Positions 47,701 to 57,847 of a DNA stretch of 64,000 nucleotides are shown here, piece after piece. Below the pieces are notes generated by a model. That model worked only from the letters and a program-made list of their open reading frames with translations, searched no databases and had not been told where the DNA came from. Source of the stretch: Tenebrio molitor (taxonomy: Eukaryota; Arthropoda; Insecta; Coleoptera; Tenebrionidae); the NCBI RefSeq assembly GCF_963966145.1, contig NC_091053.1:7316001-7380000 (forward strand), in the 5' to 3' direction. The position numbers and the translations under genes were made by a program. Position 1 is the stretch's first letter; every line of letters begins with the position of its first letter.

Positions 47701-50700
47701 CCAAATATGGATTAGATTGCACACTTGAAGATATAAATTTAGATGGGAAAGAATCTAGTTGAAATGATAAGAGTTGAGAAAACAAAAGTCAAAAGGAACA
47801 ACTTTTCTATCTACCATTTTGCCGAAAAACGATGTTTAATTCCAAAAAAAAAATGGAGAGATTTTTCACTAAAATAACCCTACGCCACTAAATACTGCAA
47901 TGGCTAATTGAGATTAGCGCTAATATGAAAAAAAAACGTCCATTTTCATCCAGAAAACGTGTTTTAACGCAGAAATCGAAATTCAAAGAAATCTACCCGT
48001 ATAGCAAAAAATCCACTTCGTAAGAATCTGGTTGTTTCATGTTTTTAGGTAGCTTAGTTTTGGAGATATGAACGGTTTTAGGAAAACCTTTCCTATTTTT
48101 TTAAGCCACTACGCAACGTTTTTCGCAAAAATGGCAGAGAGAAAAGTTGTTCCTTTTGATGAGTTCTATTACCAGTTAAAATTAATGCACCTATTTCAGA
48201 AACACCCTGTATGTACGAAAAACCCCCATACGAAAAAATAATCGCTAATTGTTCCCTTTTTGTATAACGATCTATAAGATTTTACTTGCTCTTATATCGA
48301 GTCTTCAATTGAAAAGTTCATCAAGTAGTCTTTGAATTTTTCACTGTGAAGTACCGGGTGATTGAGATAAATTTAGTGGGTTGGCACTCCCGAATATGTA
48401 ATTAATCTGTTGATTCGCTTTCTAAGTTTAGATTCTCGAAATAAATAATGACAATTGAATTTATTTTGACTTTTGAGCTGTCATATTTTAACTTGATAAT
48501 CAAATGTAGAAACATAAGATCGTAAAGGTGTTGCCAACCGAACAAAAATAATTTCAATCATTAAAAGTCACCCGGTAGGTCTTAGAAGATCAATGACAAA
48601 AGTTAGGTTAGGACCACGTTAAGAAGTGACATTTTTGACTAAATTTATTATATAATTATAAGTAATGTTAGTGCCAGGTTAACATTGTGTACGTTGTTCC
48701 AACACAGCGATTAATTTGCTGACTCAATTCTCGGATAGATGTTTATTTAAGAAATTTAATTTAATTAAAGTTCAATTCCACATAAAACGAAACTCAACGC
48801 AAAAAATCCGTAACAGCCTTCTTTCTTCTTTCATCAAGAAGTCATAGCCAACTTGATTAACTTTTCATTTGAATACCCGTTATTTACAGAACGCCATAGT
48901 GAAATAATGATAAGCTGCGACATTTTTTTAACGCTCTATACCTTCCCTTTTTTTACTATTTCATAAACAGATGTTTTACGCATCAAAAATAATGAAATAT
49001 AACACAGTTTTCTTAACAGTTGTAAAAAAATATTATAAAATATTAGACATTGAAATGAGCTAAATTAATTTCGGTTAAATAAATTATGTTTTCATGATCT
49101 CTATCTAGGTCATGGCGGAACATTTATCTTGTCTCACTCTACACCATTTGAATACCATCTTCGATCCAAAAACCATTCGAAATTTTGCTTTACAGAGCGC
49201 ACTTCCTTTTCCCTTATCTGTATTGCAATTGCTGTTACAGCTTCCGATTTTTCTTATATAATTTGTCTAAAACTGCATCTGTTCCAACAATAAAAATTGA
49301 CATTCTGGAAACATGATACCATGAATGCCCACTAGTTGATCAGGCTTTGCAATTTTACAATCAACGAGACATCGTGTTGGTTGTGCATTCCATTATAAAA
49401 TCTACCCTAGATTTAATTAACTCAGATGCAAATCGTTCTACCCTGTGAGCAACAATTACTGATTGAGTTGGCAATACATTTTGGTGACTTTTATGTTATG
49501 TTCTAACGAGAAAACCATTTTATTAATAAAAGATTACATAAACCAAGACGTTTACATTTGAAATGTATGCCAGCTGTCAATAATGTCAATAAAACAAACC
49601 GAAATAAAATAGATACAATTCGCAGTCTTGAAAATTTCATGTAAAATTTGTTATTGCCAACTGAAACAGTTATTGTTGCTCACCCTGTATTACAAATTTT
49701 GTATCTTCCCTAGTCGGAAGTAAGATTTTGGTGTTGGTGAGTGAAGCTGAACCGTGTGGGTGTTCGGTTAGAAGGTTAAGAGAAAGTAAACGAATTGTCT
49801 CGATGGTGGATTCAGATCGATCGAATGTTACTTGTCAAGTTTACAGTCATTGGTTGATGAAGACAAATACTATCGTTTATATAAATTGAATACAGATAAA
49901 CGACGTACTTACCACAATACGCGACACATTGATCAGTCTTGTGGTGTAGAAGGAGCATCGTGGAGGAACGTTCATGCACCATTTGTAATTTCTTGCTGTG
50001 GAGTTACGTACAAAATACTCGGTGACGTTGATGGTGTACCTGGAAAAAGAAAAGCTTCTCAAGATTTAGTAGTTTTTGCTTCTACCTTCCTCGAGTTTGT
50101 CACTTTGTTCTTTTGAAAAGAGACCAAGGAAACCTATGTCAAATCTATTTATCTTGTTTCACCACGACAGATGAAAGTGGAAAGTCCTTATATCAGAAGA
50201 AAGAGCAAATGAGATACTTTTGCAAAGATCAAGAAGAGATTATCTAGATTCTAGAATATACAGGGTGTCTCAGCTAAGAATTTCGAGCCTAGTAACTCAG
50301 GTATTTTCCAGCGGATTTTTGTGAAATTTAAAATGCAGATATTTTAGACGGTGAAGGATAAAATCCCATTAATGCAATCACCCAAGTCTTAAAAACGTAA
50401 TTTTTACATGCCTTTTTAAAATGTTGAATCAATTAAGATTTACATAAAAAATTGATCGTCAATAAAAAATGTTGTAGGGAAAAACTCGTCCTTGAGAGAC
50501 GTCTGGTTTGCAAGAAAAAGGCAAAAAACTGTGTTAAACGTGGCTGCAAATGCAAAAATCGTAGACGCGTATGAAACAAACGCGCAATTTTGCAGAATTT
50601 TGGTCATCCCTTTTCGCAGAAGCGCAGCTGACATATCTTAACCTTACATTTTGTAAAGCCTACATTTTTCAACAACATTGAAATTTTTGCCGCTGTAGTC

Positions 50701-53700
50701 TATTTTTAGAGTATTTTCAATAAATTTTCACAATTTGACGTTTCTAATAAAGCGCGCCCAATTTTGACAGACTTTAAAGGGTGTACAAAATGTTGCTTGG
50801 CAATAAATCATCAATTGTTTCAAAAGGTAACTGCTCAAATACCTTCAAATTTTGCATTAATTTTTTAACGGCAAAGTCTAATCTTTTTGTTGAATCAGAC
50901 AAGTGATTTACTTAATAATTTTCGATAAAGGAAACATGTGTTAAAATTACATTTTTTAACTTGAGGTAATTTTATTATTATTAATTGAAACTTCACGGTC
51001 TAAAATATCAGCATTTTAAATTTCATAAAAATCCGTTGGCAAATAACCGAGATATTAGGCTCCAAAGTCTTAGCTGAAACACCCTGTATAACTAGCAGGG
51101 ATGAAACCAACTGCTGTTCTAAAAGAATTAATAAAATGATGCCACTTGTGTCGGCGCAAATAAGAAAAGATAAAATATTTCAGTGTGAGAAGAATTTAAA
51201 TTACCAAAAGTATCAATCTAGAAATTGTGCAATAAAGATATTGAGAAGATATCAAGCGTTCAAATGAAAACCTGGGCTGAGTAGGCGTTGAAGAAAGTAA
51301 ATCATTTGAAACAGTGTAAAGTTTGAATTTCCCGCCGTTTGACATGAATGACATTTGTTTATATTTAATCGGCACATAATTAAACGTGTGTGTTTTTACC
51401 AAAAGGTCCCAATTAGATATTTGCTTCGAGAATGGGAATCGTTAGTTATTCTATTTCTAATGTAAAACATTGCAAGGAAAGAAAAAAACAGAAAGATTTT
51501 TTGTTTATAAATTTCAGGTTAGCTGTCAACATGCTCTAATTGCAATTGTCAATTTACAGTTAAAAAAAAAAAACAGATGACGGTTTCCAACGCCAGGATT
51601 TTATTTGAACGCCCGATAGAACTTTTGACGATGTTTTTAAAGTCTTACTTTCTGAACGGTTTCGACGAATAATTAAATTTTGTTGTATTTCATGACCAAA
51701 ATTGCAATTTCTTGCCATTTTTGGAGTGAAGATTAAATAGTAAATAATTTTTTTTAACCAAGTTTCAACAGCACCTAGAGACGCAGCTGGATTTGGACGC
51801 AGTCTGAATTACAATAATTGAGGAAATTCAATTAAAATTAATTAAATCAAATAATTCCCTCCCCTCTTTCATCCAGCGTAAACAAAACACTCAATACAGT
51901 TGTGGGACCTCGACCAATCTAAATTCTTAACGAATTCCGCAAAACTAGGCGTGCAACTTTTCCTCTGGTCCATTTTTATGCTTTCCGGAAGCTCTGATAC
52001 TTTCCTCGATCCTGTTATAATTCTAGAACCATCGACCGGCCAGCATGCAGGAAGGTGCGTACGTCGTCTTTTCACTTTCGACGGAATGTTGCTAGGATCA
52101 CACGTAGGAGGTAAAAACTCGAGCAGATTTAATGTGTCATTATTGGTTCGAACGGAGTAAATGGTTCTCGGGGACTGAATCAGTCAAGGATCGACGGTTT
52201 ATTATTTTTTTCAAGGTGGAGTGTTATGCAAGACGGATGTCCGTTAATAAAACGTTAAGTAAGACGCACATTAGCCGTAATTGCAGCTGAGGTTAATCGA
52301 ATAAGATTTAAATCAGCAGATTTGTTTGGTCCTCAGAGAAAAAAGTAGGATGTTGGATTTGATGGTTTAAGGTGTCAGCGATTGGTTTCTTATCAAGAGT
52401 GAAAGTTTGGGATTAGTGCATTAAATATGAAATATTTTTTAGTTTCATTGGTGCAAGGCACGTTATGTAATTGTTTGGAATTTTTACCGATAGATCGGTA
52501 TGGATTTCCAGTAGGTTTCAAAAATTACGTTACATAAATCGTATTACGTTTTCATTAATTTATAGCTGTCACTACAAATAAAAGAAAAATTGACAAGTTC
52601 AGCTTAATTGAGTGAAAAATAAATCTACAGTCGTAGATCGATTCATACAGTGAATAAAAATATTTACGTAATTGCAATTTTTCAACTTTTAGAGTTAAAG
52701 AAAGAACTTTGGAAAATGACAGATGGACCGATGACTTGTACGAGTCAATCTAAGAGTCGACTTTAGCGTGTCGCGGGCACTTTTTGCCCTCACTCGGTAT
52801 CGATTCAGAACAGTTTAAAAATGATAAATTCCATCACATCACATTTGGCATAAATCAGTAGCCCAAGGCAGTCACTTAAGTCGGCCAAATAGAGCTTATC
52901 GCACCTCTTTCAAGCGCACCCACCAGCTTTTCACGCCACCAAGGACGTTCTCGTGGAGAGTGATTGAATTGACATTGAAAGTGAATCTGATAACACCAGA
53001 TTATATTGTCGTGCGCAAAACATAAACAAGCTTAGCGGCGATAAATCAGAAACGGAAAACCGGAACATGCAGTTGACTGTTCTGATTAGAGTATGTGTCA
53101 GAGCAGTGAAGCATTTGTAACGAAAGTAAAAGTATTATCTATGTTTGCTTGTATGTATCTGGTGAAAGAGTTGGTTTTGTAACTGGTGGAGCGATACGGT
53201 TTATACAAAATTTGAGTGTATGGACGGCACGCTAACCTCGTTTTGGTTATCGGGGTTTTGCAACTTTTTTAACAGATTTGGCGCTTTTTCCAAAATTTTG
53301 TCACGTTCATCTTAATTCGACTCGTAGATTGCCTTGTACAAGTCTAATTGTCAAAGTTGTCACAGTGGGTCATATTTGTCAACAGTGGGACAATTATGCA
53401 TTTCAACAACATTTACTATACTTTTGCTCGCCGATCGTATGTTGTCATAATATTGGACTATATTAAAAAAATGTTTAAATTCTGACAGTGTCACGCAGTA
53501 AGTGCATTTCTATTCTTAGTATATTGCAACATAACCTGACAACATTAAAAATACCAGACAATAAATAAAATGCTAGGCACCAGAAATAAAAAAAAATAGA
53601 TTTTAAATTGCACACTTAAAAATTATTTATACATTTTTTTACTTCTTAATATTACTTTTTTTTTTTTGTTTCAAAATGTGTAGAAAATTCCTGATAATTT

Positions 53701-54425
53701 TTAAAATTTGTGTACATATATACAGGTATATCTGAAATACGTGTGTTAATTTGAACCAATGAAAGAACTCGCCAATTTATGAAATTTTTCTCTATAACTT
53801 TTTGCAAAATTCGCAAAATTTTTTCAAGAGTTTTTGCCGCCAAATTTTTACCAAACGAGTCGTTTTGTCTGATTAACTAGTCTCTATTTTTTTTTTGTAA
53901 ACATGATAATTTTAATTTTAAGTATTTAATTTTTTCTATAACCATGTAACTTTTTTGAGAAGGCTCCGTTTCTACAATTAAATCAATTTCTGACGCTTTT
54001 TCGTAAAAAATTCAAATAGAAAAAACGTTTCATTTAACAAGCTCTGCCACGTGTTGAAATTAGCTCACGCATTTTAGATACACCCTGTATATAAAATAAT
54101 AAAAATTAAGCAATTTTTTGTTTTGGGTAGCATTTAATTGTAACATATTATAACGCCTTGAATGTCAAACAAAACTGGTCTTTTGCAAATAACCTTCAAT
54201 ACTGACTAAGTGATTAAAAATTTAAAAAATTTAACGTAATTTGAAGTATGATTGTTAAAAAATGTTTGAAGAAATTTTTCATTTTTATTTTTAGTTAGTG
54301 GAAATTATTTTAGTTGATGAAAAGTCTCTCATGTACCTCTGTTCTTCCTGGCAGACGTTCTCGCCGACAAGTTTTCCTGAAACCGTGTCACCTGCAAGGA
54401 CCAGCAGGCCTATTGCTATCAACAT
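32748..54425 (-). CDS. NimA: NimA-type EMI/EGF transmembrane receptor
   Basis: Seven exons join in frame: 54425-54337, 50039-49913, 46582-46426, 46374-46266, 41600-40909, 33352-33230 and 32971-32748 (1521 bp, 506 aa). Signal peptide MLIAIGLLVLAGDTVSG; EMI domain about 21-82 (GENVCQEEQ, KWCMNVPPRCSFY); CCSGY at 83-87; then EGF-like modules (CVNGTCVAGTCSC, GWTGSRCQSPCPYGFYG) to about 190. A 140-residue Ser/Thr-rich stalk leads to a transmembrane helix at about 335-355 and a 150-residue tail with FENPVF (396-401), YLYDH, LYDEIP (471-476) and SLYMN (495-499). NPxF/Y and Yxx-hydrophobic motifs are used by CED-1/Draper receptors to recruit engulfment adaptors and SH2 kinases. It has few EGF units, against about 15 in Draper, which favours NimA. 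A TGA lies in frame just upstream of the ATG. Introns of 0.05-7.6 kb carry tRNA-Trp and many transposons. Confidence 0.85.
33503..33574 (-). tRNA. tRNA-Trp (anticodon CCA)
   Basis: The minus strand folds as a 72-nt tRNA. The acceptor stem GACTCCG pairs with CGGGGTC (one mismatch-type G-T/C-A position). The D-arm is GGCGCAACGGTAGCGC, the anticodon arm TCTGACTCCAGATCAGA has CCA in the loop, and the T-arm is GTTCAAATC with a discriminator A. It has no intron. It is nested in an intron of the NimA-type gene on the same strand, with its own internal A and B boxes (TGGCGCAACGG, GGTTCAAATC-like). Confidence 0.93.
33816..33876. repeat. Half copy of a GGGTGATTGAG-type MITE
   Basis: ATCGGGTGACTTTTGATGAT and ATGGGTTGGCAATCCCGAAT match the ends of the complete element at 48352-48577, rearranged side by side here. 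Confidence 0.5.
34118..34525 (-). repeat. Interspersed repeat R, full copy (reverse)
   Basis: In reverse orientation this matches 22341-22629, including TCGACACTGTCAGAATTTGA, AACGAAACGTCAAGC and CAACTCGTTCGTGTGTAAAT. It has internal inverted pairs GGGCCTTTAAAAC and GCCAAAAAAGGCCCAAT. It lies in a NimA intron. Confidence 0.75.
34806..34926. repeat. Palindromic foldback element (CGCTACGC-centre family), copy 2
   Basis: TATGATATTCCTGTTAAAAG pairs with CTTTTAACACTTATATCATA-type sequence on the right (about 121 bp). The centre is CACTCGCTACGCTCGTTCCG. Confidence 0.65.
34963..35247 (-). pseudogene. DUF4817-like helix-turn-helix fragment of a mobile element
   Basis: The frame contains YSPADYLEMIIIVGECGRNV, TEAARVFSERFPDRNHPDH and VILRAIARTHETGQVLPN. 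This matches the DUF4817 segment that is repeated thousands of times in insect genomes and is thought to be the DNA-binding head of a transposase. Nothing like a DDE domain follows before the stop, so it is an isolated head fragment in a NimA intron. Confidence 0.7.
35476..35728. mobile_element. MITE with AGTACTATTCCGGACACGG ends
   Basis: About 253 bp with inverted ends AGTACTATTCCGGACACGGA and TTTCGTGTCCGGAATAGTAC. It belongs with the elements at 29088 and 45266. Confidence 0.82.
35864..38470. mobile_element. Large foldback element split by a hAT insertion
   Basis: Outer arms ATTCAGTAATTTCAAAACTA (35870) and TAGTTTTGAAATTACTGAAT (38444) continue inward for about 250 bp, including TTGACGTCAT-like blocks and GGTACCTTACATAACAAATT (36090) against TGTTATGGAAGGTACCAATT (36468). 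Removing the hAT insertion leaves an element of about 850 bp. It has no coding capacity of its own. Confidence 0.75.
36509..38254 (+). mobile_element. hAT-family transposon, internally deleted
   Basis: Ends CAGTGGCGGCTGGTAC (36509) and GAGCCGCCACTG (ending 38254) are inverted. The flanks carry a perfect 8-bp target duplication CGTTCAAC at 36501-36508 and 38255-38262, the hAT signature. Inside are pieces of a ZMYM/TTF-type hAT transposase on the plus strand: ASWLCACHVSNSFYCFVCLV and GVTDLKHLGQKVKKH (37683-37949), and after a frameshift LIDAIKFCGAFELALRGHDE and NPGIFRGLINLIADV (37915-38140). The rest of the transposase is deleted, so it is non-autonomous. Confidence 0.88.
38471..39045. other. 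Intronic sequence without identified features
   Basis: Part of the 7.6-kb NimA intron. No exon, RNA gene or clear inverted repeat. Confidence 0.4.
39046..39439. mobile_element. MITE with 60-80 bp inverted ends
   Basis: Left arm GGCGGAAACAAAAGACTGAG and following AAATGTCAC are mirrored by GTGACATTTCTCAGTCTTTT and ATTTCCGTC on the right. The pairing continues out to about 39046 and 39439. Confidence 0.82.
39698..39821. mobile_element. Complete short foldback MITE
   Basis: CTGTTCACGTTGGAATGAAC and following ATCAGTGGTGCA pair with TGCACCACTGAT and the complement ending CGTGAACAG. 124 bp. A half copy lies at 10871-10940. Confidence 0.85.
39822..40840. other. Intronic sequence without identified features
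   Basis: AT-rich intron of the NimA-type gene. Nothing supportable seen. Confidence 0.4.
42613..42736. repeat. Palindromic foldback element (GGGCTTTAGCCC centre), copy 2
   Basis: 124 bp, same length as and nearly identical to 15063-15186, including the shared 200-bp tail to 42930 with GGGCGTTATGAATTCATTAC. Confidence 0.75.
42946..43066. repeat. Palindromic foldback element (CGCTACGC-centre family), copy 3
   Basis: GCATTTTATCGCAC and GTGCGATAAAATGC pair. The centre is GAGCACGACGAGCGTAGCGG, the reverse of the centre of copy 1. It abuts the other foldback family, the same arrangement as at 14.5-15.4 kb. Confidence 0.65.
43320..43800 (+). other. Purine-rich stretch with scattered stops
   Basis: The plus strand is strongly A/G-rich for nearly 500 bases and translates to lysine- and glutamate-rich pieces broken by stops (for example GKIKEYVEKQKEI). 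It looks like a decayed coding region, possibly retroelement, but no motif identifies it. Confidence 0.3.
43820..44185 (-). CDS. Unrecognised 121-codon open frame
   Basis: The frame has an even composition (PGASTSEDTSSSKKTHSLRK, then LSPERICKFYLHVLVDVKAM) and lies within the 4.7-kb NimA intron on the same strand. I see no signal peptide, membrane segment or known domain. It may be chance or a fragment of the decayed sequence next to it. Confidence 0.2.
   Translation of the reverse strand: MRYTYLIYPTHFRQVMTHLTSYFTARGTVKKIKQKKYDKIIDPGASTSEDTSSSKKTHSLRKLSPERICKFYLHVLVDVKAMILKTKIETELKILICKDETLVLCVVETVKMLSCSYTTTD
45196..45277. repeat. Tandem duplication, 42-bp unit, two copies
   Basis: GAAGTGCCAAAAAATGAAGA and AAGTATTTTGTCCCCA occur twice in a row at the edge of the next MITE. 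Confidence 0.8.
45266..45531. mobile_element. MITE with GTACTATTCCGG-type end
   Basis: AAATTTCGTCCACAACTGTC on the left pairs with the complement GAGTGGACGAAATTTTTTGG on the right, which ends CCGGAATAGTAC as in 35476-35728. The left terminus is degraded. Confidence 0.65.
46583..47780. other. Intronic sequence without identified features
   Basis: Part of the 3.3-kb NimA intron. The 46,680-46,810 part is GC-richer, with a loose inverted pair (AATTATGTTGTTCG and AACAAAACATAATTAAG). No coding signal. Confidence 0.35.
47785..48212. mobile_element. Degraded MITE ending CACCCTGTATG
   Basis: AAAAGGAACAACTTTTCTAT (47791) is mirrored by GAGAAAAGTTGTTCCTTTTG (48138-48158). The right terminus CAGAAACACCCTGTATG is of the TATACAGGGTG type; the left terminus is eroded. 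Confidence 0.65.
48352..48577. mobile_element. MITE with TACCGGGTGATTGAG ends
   Basis: TACCGGGTGATTGAG pairs with CAATCATTAAAAGTCACCCGGTA at the right, about 226 bp. GGGTTGGCACTCCCGAA sits inside the left arm. Half copy at 33816. Confidence 0.65.
49437..49692. mobile_element. MITE related to the one nested at 26630
   Basis: GTGAGCAACAATTACTGATT and GAGTTGGCAATA pair with TATTGCCAACTGAAACAG and TTATTGTTGCTCACCCTGTA. Confidence 0.75.
50257..51090. mobile_element. Long MITE (834 bp) with 100-bp inverted ends
   Basis: TATACAGGGTGTCTCAGCTA (50257) is mirrored by TAGCTGAAACACCCTGTATA (51071-51090). The pairing extends inward through GGATTTTTGTGAAATTTAAA and ATATTTTAGACGGTGA. TA flanks. It sits in the first NimA intron. 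Confidence 0.9.
51869..52174 (-). CDS. Exon-like open stretch in a NimA intron, unrecognised
   Basis: A possible acceptor (TTGACTGATTCAG) precedes 102 codons from 52174 to a stop at 51869, including LPPTCDPSNIPSKVKRRRTH, WPVDGSRIITGSRK and SFAEFVKNLDWSRSHNC. The stretch is clearly richer in G+C than the intron around it, and codon use looks coding-like. It does not fit the phase of NimA exon 1, so it is not a simple alternative exon. There is no close polyadenylation signal and no recognised domain. It could be the last exon of a nested gene or an old insertion. Confidence 0.3.
   Translation of the reverse strand, partial: SPRTIYSVRTNNDTLNLLEFLPPTCDPSNIPSKVKRRRTHLPACWPVDGSRIITGSRKVSELPESIKMDQRKSCTPSFAEFVKNLDWSRSHNCIECFVYAG
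52200..53717. other. Intronic sequence without identified features
   Basis: First NimA intron. The 52,730-53,000 part is GC-richer than its surroundings, with no sensible ORF; it might be regulatory. Confidence 0.3.
53718..54092. mobile_element. MITE, TATACAGGGTG family A, degraded reverse copy
   Basis: TACAGGTATATCTGAAATAC at the left and ATACACCCTGTATAT at the right. The interior CCAAACGAGTCGTTTTG matches family A copies at 18893 and 57418 in the opposite orientation. Confidence 0.75.
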
Positions 54426-56038
54426 TCCTGTTGCTAATCAACCTGCAAACAGAAACACATTACCAGCAGGAAACAGCAGTACTGTTTTCATTAATTTTTT
54501 TCCAGCGGCCACAAAAACCTGTCCAATGAATTTGGAACAGTTCCTTTCAAAATAAATGATTTTGTTGCCGTATTTACATAATAAAACACATTAGAATATT
54601 GCCACACATGACGTAAAAAACACGTACACATATTAGTAGGCACACAAAAGAATTGTTTGTCACCCAATTAAATAAATTAATCGAGAAATTTTCGCCGGAC
54701 AATCGGGCCTGATTGAAAATTTTTCATTGTGCAACTGGGCCTCCGACAAGCAATTATGAATTTTTTTCGGACGCAACATTTCCAAATCTATAACGAGCGT
54801 TCTAGCATTGGCCTAGATTGGCGATGTATCATAAGTAAATCTAATTTTTCATTAATGCAGTTGCAAAATCGACAAGAACGTAATTTTGTCAAATGATTCT
54901 GTTTCGGGGGAAAGGTTAAAGGATTTCGTAATTGCAGATTCACCGGCAGGACGCATCCAACCTGTTGTCTCCGTTTCTGGGTTAGGTTTTTTTCAACAGT
55001 TTTGTAATCGAACAAATACCTATTTTGTCAATTGGAAAGGACTTGATTTGCATTAATTCACAAATTGTCGCTTTGTTAAGGTTAAAATTAATAACCGGAC
55101 AAAGCTGGTCTGTTTTTAGTTGTCTGAATAATTATACTTTCAACGGCATTGCAAAACCCACAGGGTTAATGTCAGCGTACAAAGAAAGTTTTTTCATGCT
55201 CTCGTGGTTTTCTGCTCGTTCATTATTTATTTCTTTCGTTTGGAAATTTTCTATTGTTAATTACTATTTATGACGAGACGTTCAATATTTTTGTATTAAT
55301 CTTCATGTATAATTAATTCCCAACTAGATTGTAATTTATGCCGTTTATCTCTTACCATCATAATGAGCTTCATTTTACACAACTGCAACCATTGTTGTTC
55401 TCGACATTTATTTTGGAAGATTATCTCGACATACACTCCGCCAAGATTCAGAGATAATTTATTTTAGATTTCTTAATTTACCGTTATATCTCGAAAAATG
55501 TCCTAATACATTTATTTTCTCATGCTTACTAGTACTACACCCCCTTCAGTTGACCTTCATGGTTAAGGTAGTTTATTCTTAATTATAAATATAAACAACG
55601 CAAATTTATACTTTTATGTTATGAAAGAAATATAGCTGTACCGTGTTTAATATATAGGGTGAATCAATCTTTCCGATTTGTTGCATAATTATTTCAGTAA
55701 AAAATCCTTCTATAAAGCAGTTTTCAAAGTTTAAAAATTTCACCAACAATTAATTGTTACTAAATAAAAGTTTACATCTTGTAAAATTTGAAAATTCGAT
55801 ATATATTTTTTTCTCCACGACTATTAAAGAATGAATGCATTCTTGTTGGATATTCAATGAAAGAATGATATCAATTCCACGCCCCGTGTTAGAATTTACT
55901 GAAATCCACGGTTGTCGGCCAATCACATCCCTCGTATTTTCATTCTACAACGGCAGATCGCCAATTGGAAGCATTTGTAAACAATAAGACGCGCATCGCG
56001 TAGCAAACGCTAAACAAGGCAAACTTTTAATTGTTAAA
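54426..56038. other. NimA upstream region
   Basis: A TTTGCAG acceptor-like site just before GTTGATTAGCAACAGG at about 54443 suggests that NimA has a further 5' untranslated exon upstream. I could not locate it. One isolated MITE-like end (ATATAGGGTGAATCAATC) lies at 55654. Confidence 0.35.
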
Positions 56039-56520
56039 TACAGGGTGTCCCAAAAATGGCGTACTAACGGTGCACTACGGTGTAGAAGAGATTACTGTAA
56101 ACGTCAAAAAAATGTTAAAAAAATTCTATTAGACTTATTTACTGATTTGGCGGTCTTTGAAAGTGGCACTTAACAGGTCAATTATTTTGAAATATATGTA
56201 TGAAATTGTCATGGCAGCTACCTCTCATCGTACATATTATCACAAAGTGCAAGATCACTCACTACCAATATCTAATCTTGCATAATAGAGAATTTAGAAG
56301 CTTTGAAAATCGAAAAAATTATTTTAAATCCACTACGGTAACATTTCAAGGTAATAATGTACGAATATATCTTTGTTTACATTGTATTACCGTTAATAAT
56401 AATAATAAAAATAATTGATTTTTTTGTCGGAAACATTTTTTCCATATTTTTTTCATGTACATTTAAACATCCTCGATACAGTAGTAAGTAGTTAGTACGC
56501 CATTTTTGGGACACCTGTAT
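56039..56520. mobile_element. MITE with ACAGGGTGTCCCAAAAATGG ends
   Basis: TACAGGGTGTCCCAAAAATG and GCGTACTAAC at the left are mirrored by GTTAGTACGC and CATTTTTGGGACACCTGTA at the right, about 481 bp. Confidence 0.88.
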
Positions 56521-57326
56521 GTATTAAAAATAAAATTAAATTGAATTTTCAAACATTGTTTTTCTTGATATAGTCAGTGGTGGAGAAAGTATAGTCTTCA
56601 ACTCGCGTATAATGGCTATTATTCAAGAGAATAAAAATTGCAACACGAGCCGTACGCGAGTGGTGGAATTATGTGATTCGGAATTTAATTGAAAGTACGT
56701 CTCGTCGGTGTGAGGAAGATTTGCGGGTTAGAGGAGTCCATACCCATTATTAATTTTGCAATTTTCCTGCTTTTTCAGAATATTTTCATTTGAACAATAA
56801 AGAACTTCAATATCTACACATTTTTGTATTTCGCCTATTGGAATAATAACAAATTATCATAATAAATTATTCCATTAAAAAAATATTCACTTTCATTAAA
56901 GTGGCTTTTTTTTCGTTTTGACTAGTGTATTTCAGATTACATGAAAATTTTTAATATGAATTAGAATGGAATGTTCTACATATTGGAAAAGCTAAAAATA
57001 ATGATAAAAGTGATTGTCGCTTAAAAATGTCATTATTTTTAAATAAAATCAACAAAGACGACCGATTTTTGTTGACTGTTTGTACTTCTAGCTGTATAAG
57101 TAATTGGTACATATTTAGGAAAATAAAACTGTTTTGAGTATTTTACTGAATTAGAATTTAAATTAAAGTTGAATTTATTAATCAGTAAGCAGTAAAACAA
57201 AAACAAAAATTACACATTGGTCAGACAAATAAATCTAAGGACTAGATTTTACAAATAATCTCAATACTTATTAAAAGTTAAAAAAATTAAAAATAACAAT
57301 TGGCAGCTTTGAAAATTTTTGTAGAA

Positions 57327-57421
57327 TATACAGGTTGTATTAAAAATGGCGCAGAATATTTACATTTACATAGATCCCTGTGACATAAGGATTAAGTGCC
57401 ATTTTTAATTCAGCCTGTATA
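57327..57421. mobile_element. Very short MITE abutting family A copy 2
   Basis: ATACAGGTTGTATTAAAAAT and GCCATTTTTAATTCAGCCTG form the ends of a 95-bp element that shares its TATA with the next MITE. Confidence 0.75.
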
Positions 57422-57847
57422 CAGGGTGTTTCTGAAATACGTGTGTTAATTTTAACCAGTGGAAGAACGCGCCAAATCATGGAACTCTATAACATTTTTA
57501 CGAAAAAGCAATACAAATTGATTTAAAATTTGGAATAAATTAACCATCAAAGTGTATACCCGCCTATGGGTAATGGCGAAAATTTTCTGTTGTGATAGAA
57601 ACAGAGCTTTATTAAAAAGTTCCATTGTTCAAGAAAAAAATAAATAATCAAAATTTAGACTCTCATGGTTACAAAAAATAGAAACTAGGTAATCACACAA
57701 AACGACTCGTTTGGTAAAAATTGTGGGGTAAAAAATCTTGAAATACTTTTACGAATTTTACAAAATGTTTTAGAGAAAAGTTTCATAAATTGGCGAGTTC
57801 TTTCACTGGTTAAAATTAACACACGTATTTCAGAAACACCCTGTATA
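57418..57847. mobile_element. MITE, TATACAGGGTG family A, copy 2
   Basis: About 430 bp with 42-bp inverted ends (TATACAGGGTGTTTCTGAAA and complement). Nearly identical in its interior to 18893-19326, so both are recent. Confidence 0.9.

Noticed and set aside
49832..50116. 94-codon plus-strand frame
   Set aside because: Antisense to the EMI exon of NimA (49913-50039), which has proper splice sites and family motifs.
32748..54425. Calling the EMI/EGF receptor Draper
   Set aside because: Draper has about fifteen EGF repeats. Only a few EGF modules are present here, followed by a long Ser/Thr-rich stalk, which fits NimA better.
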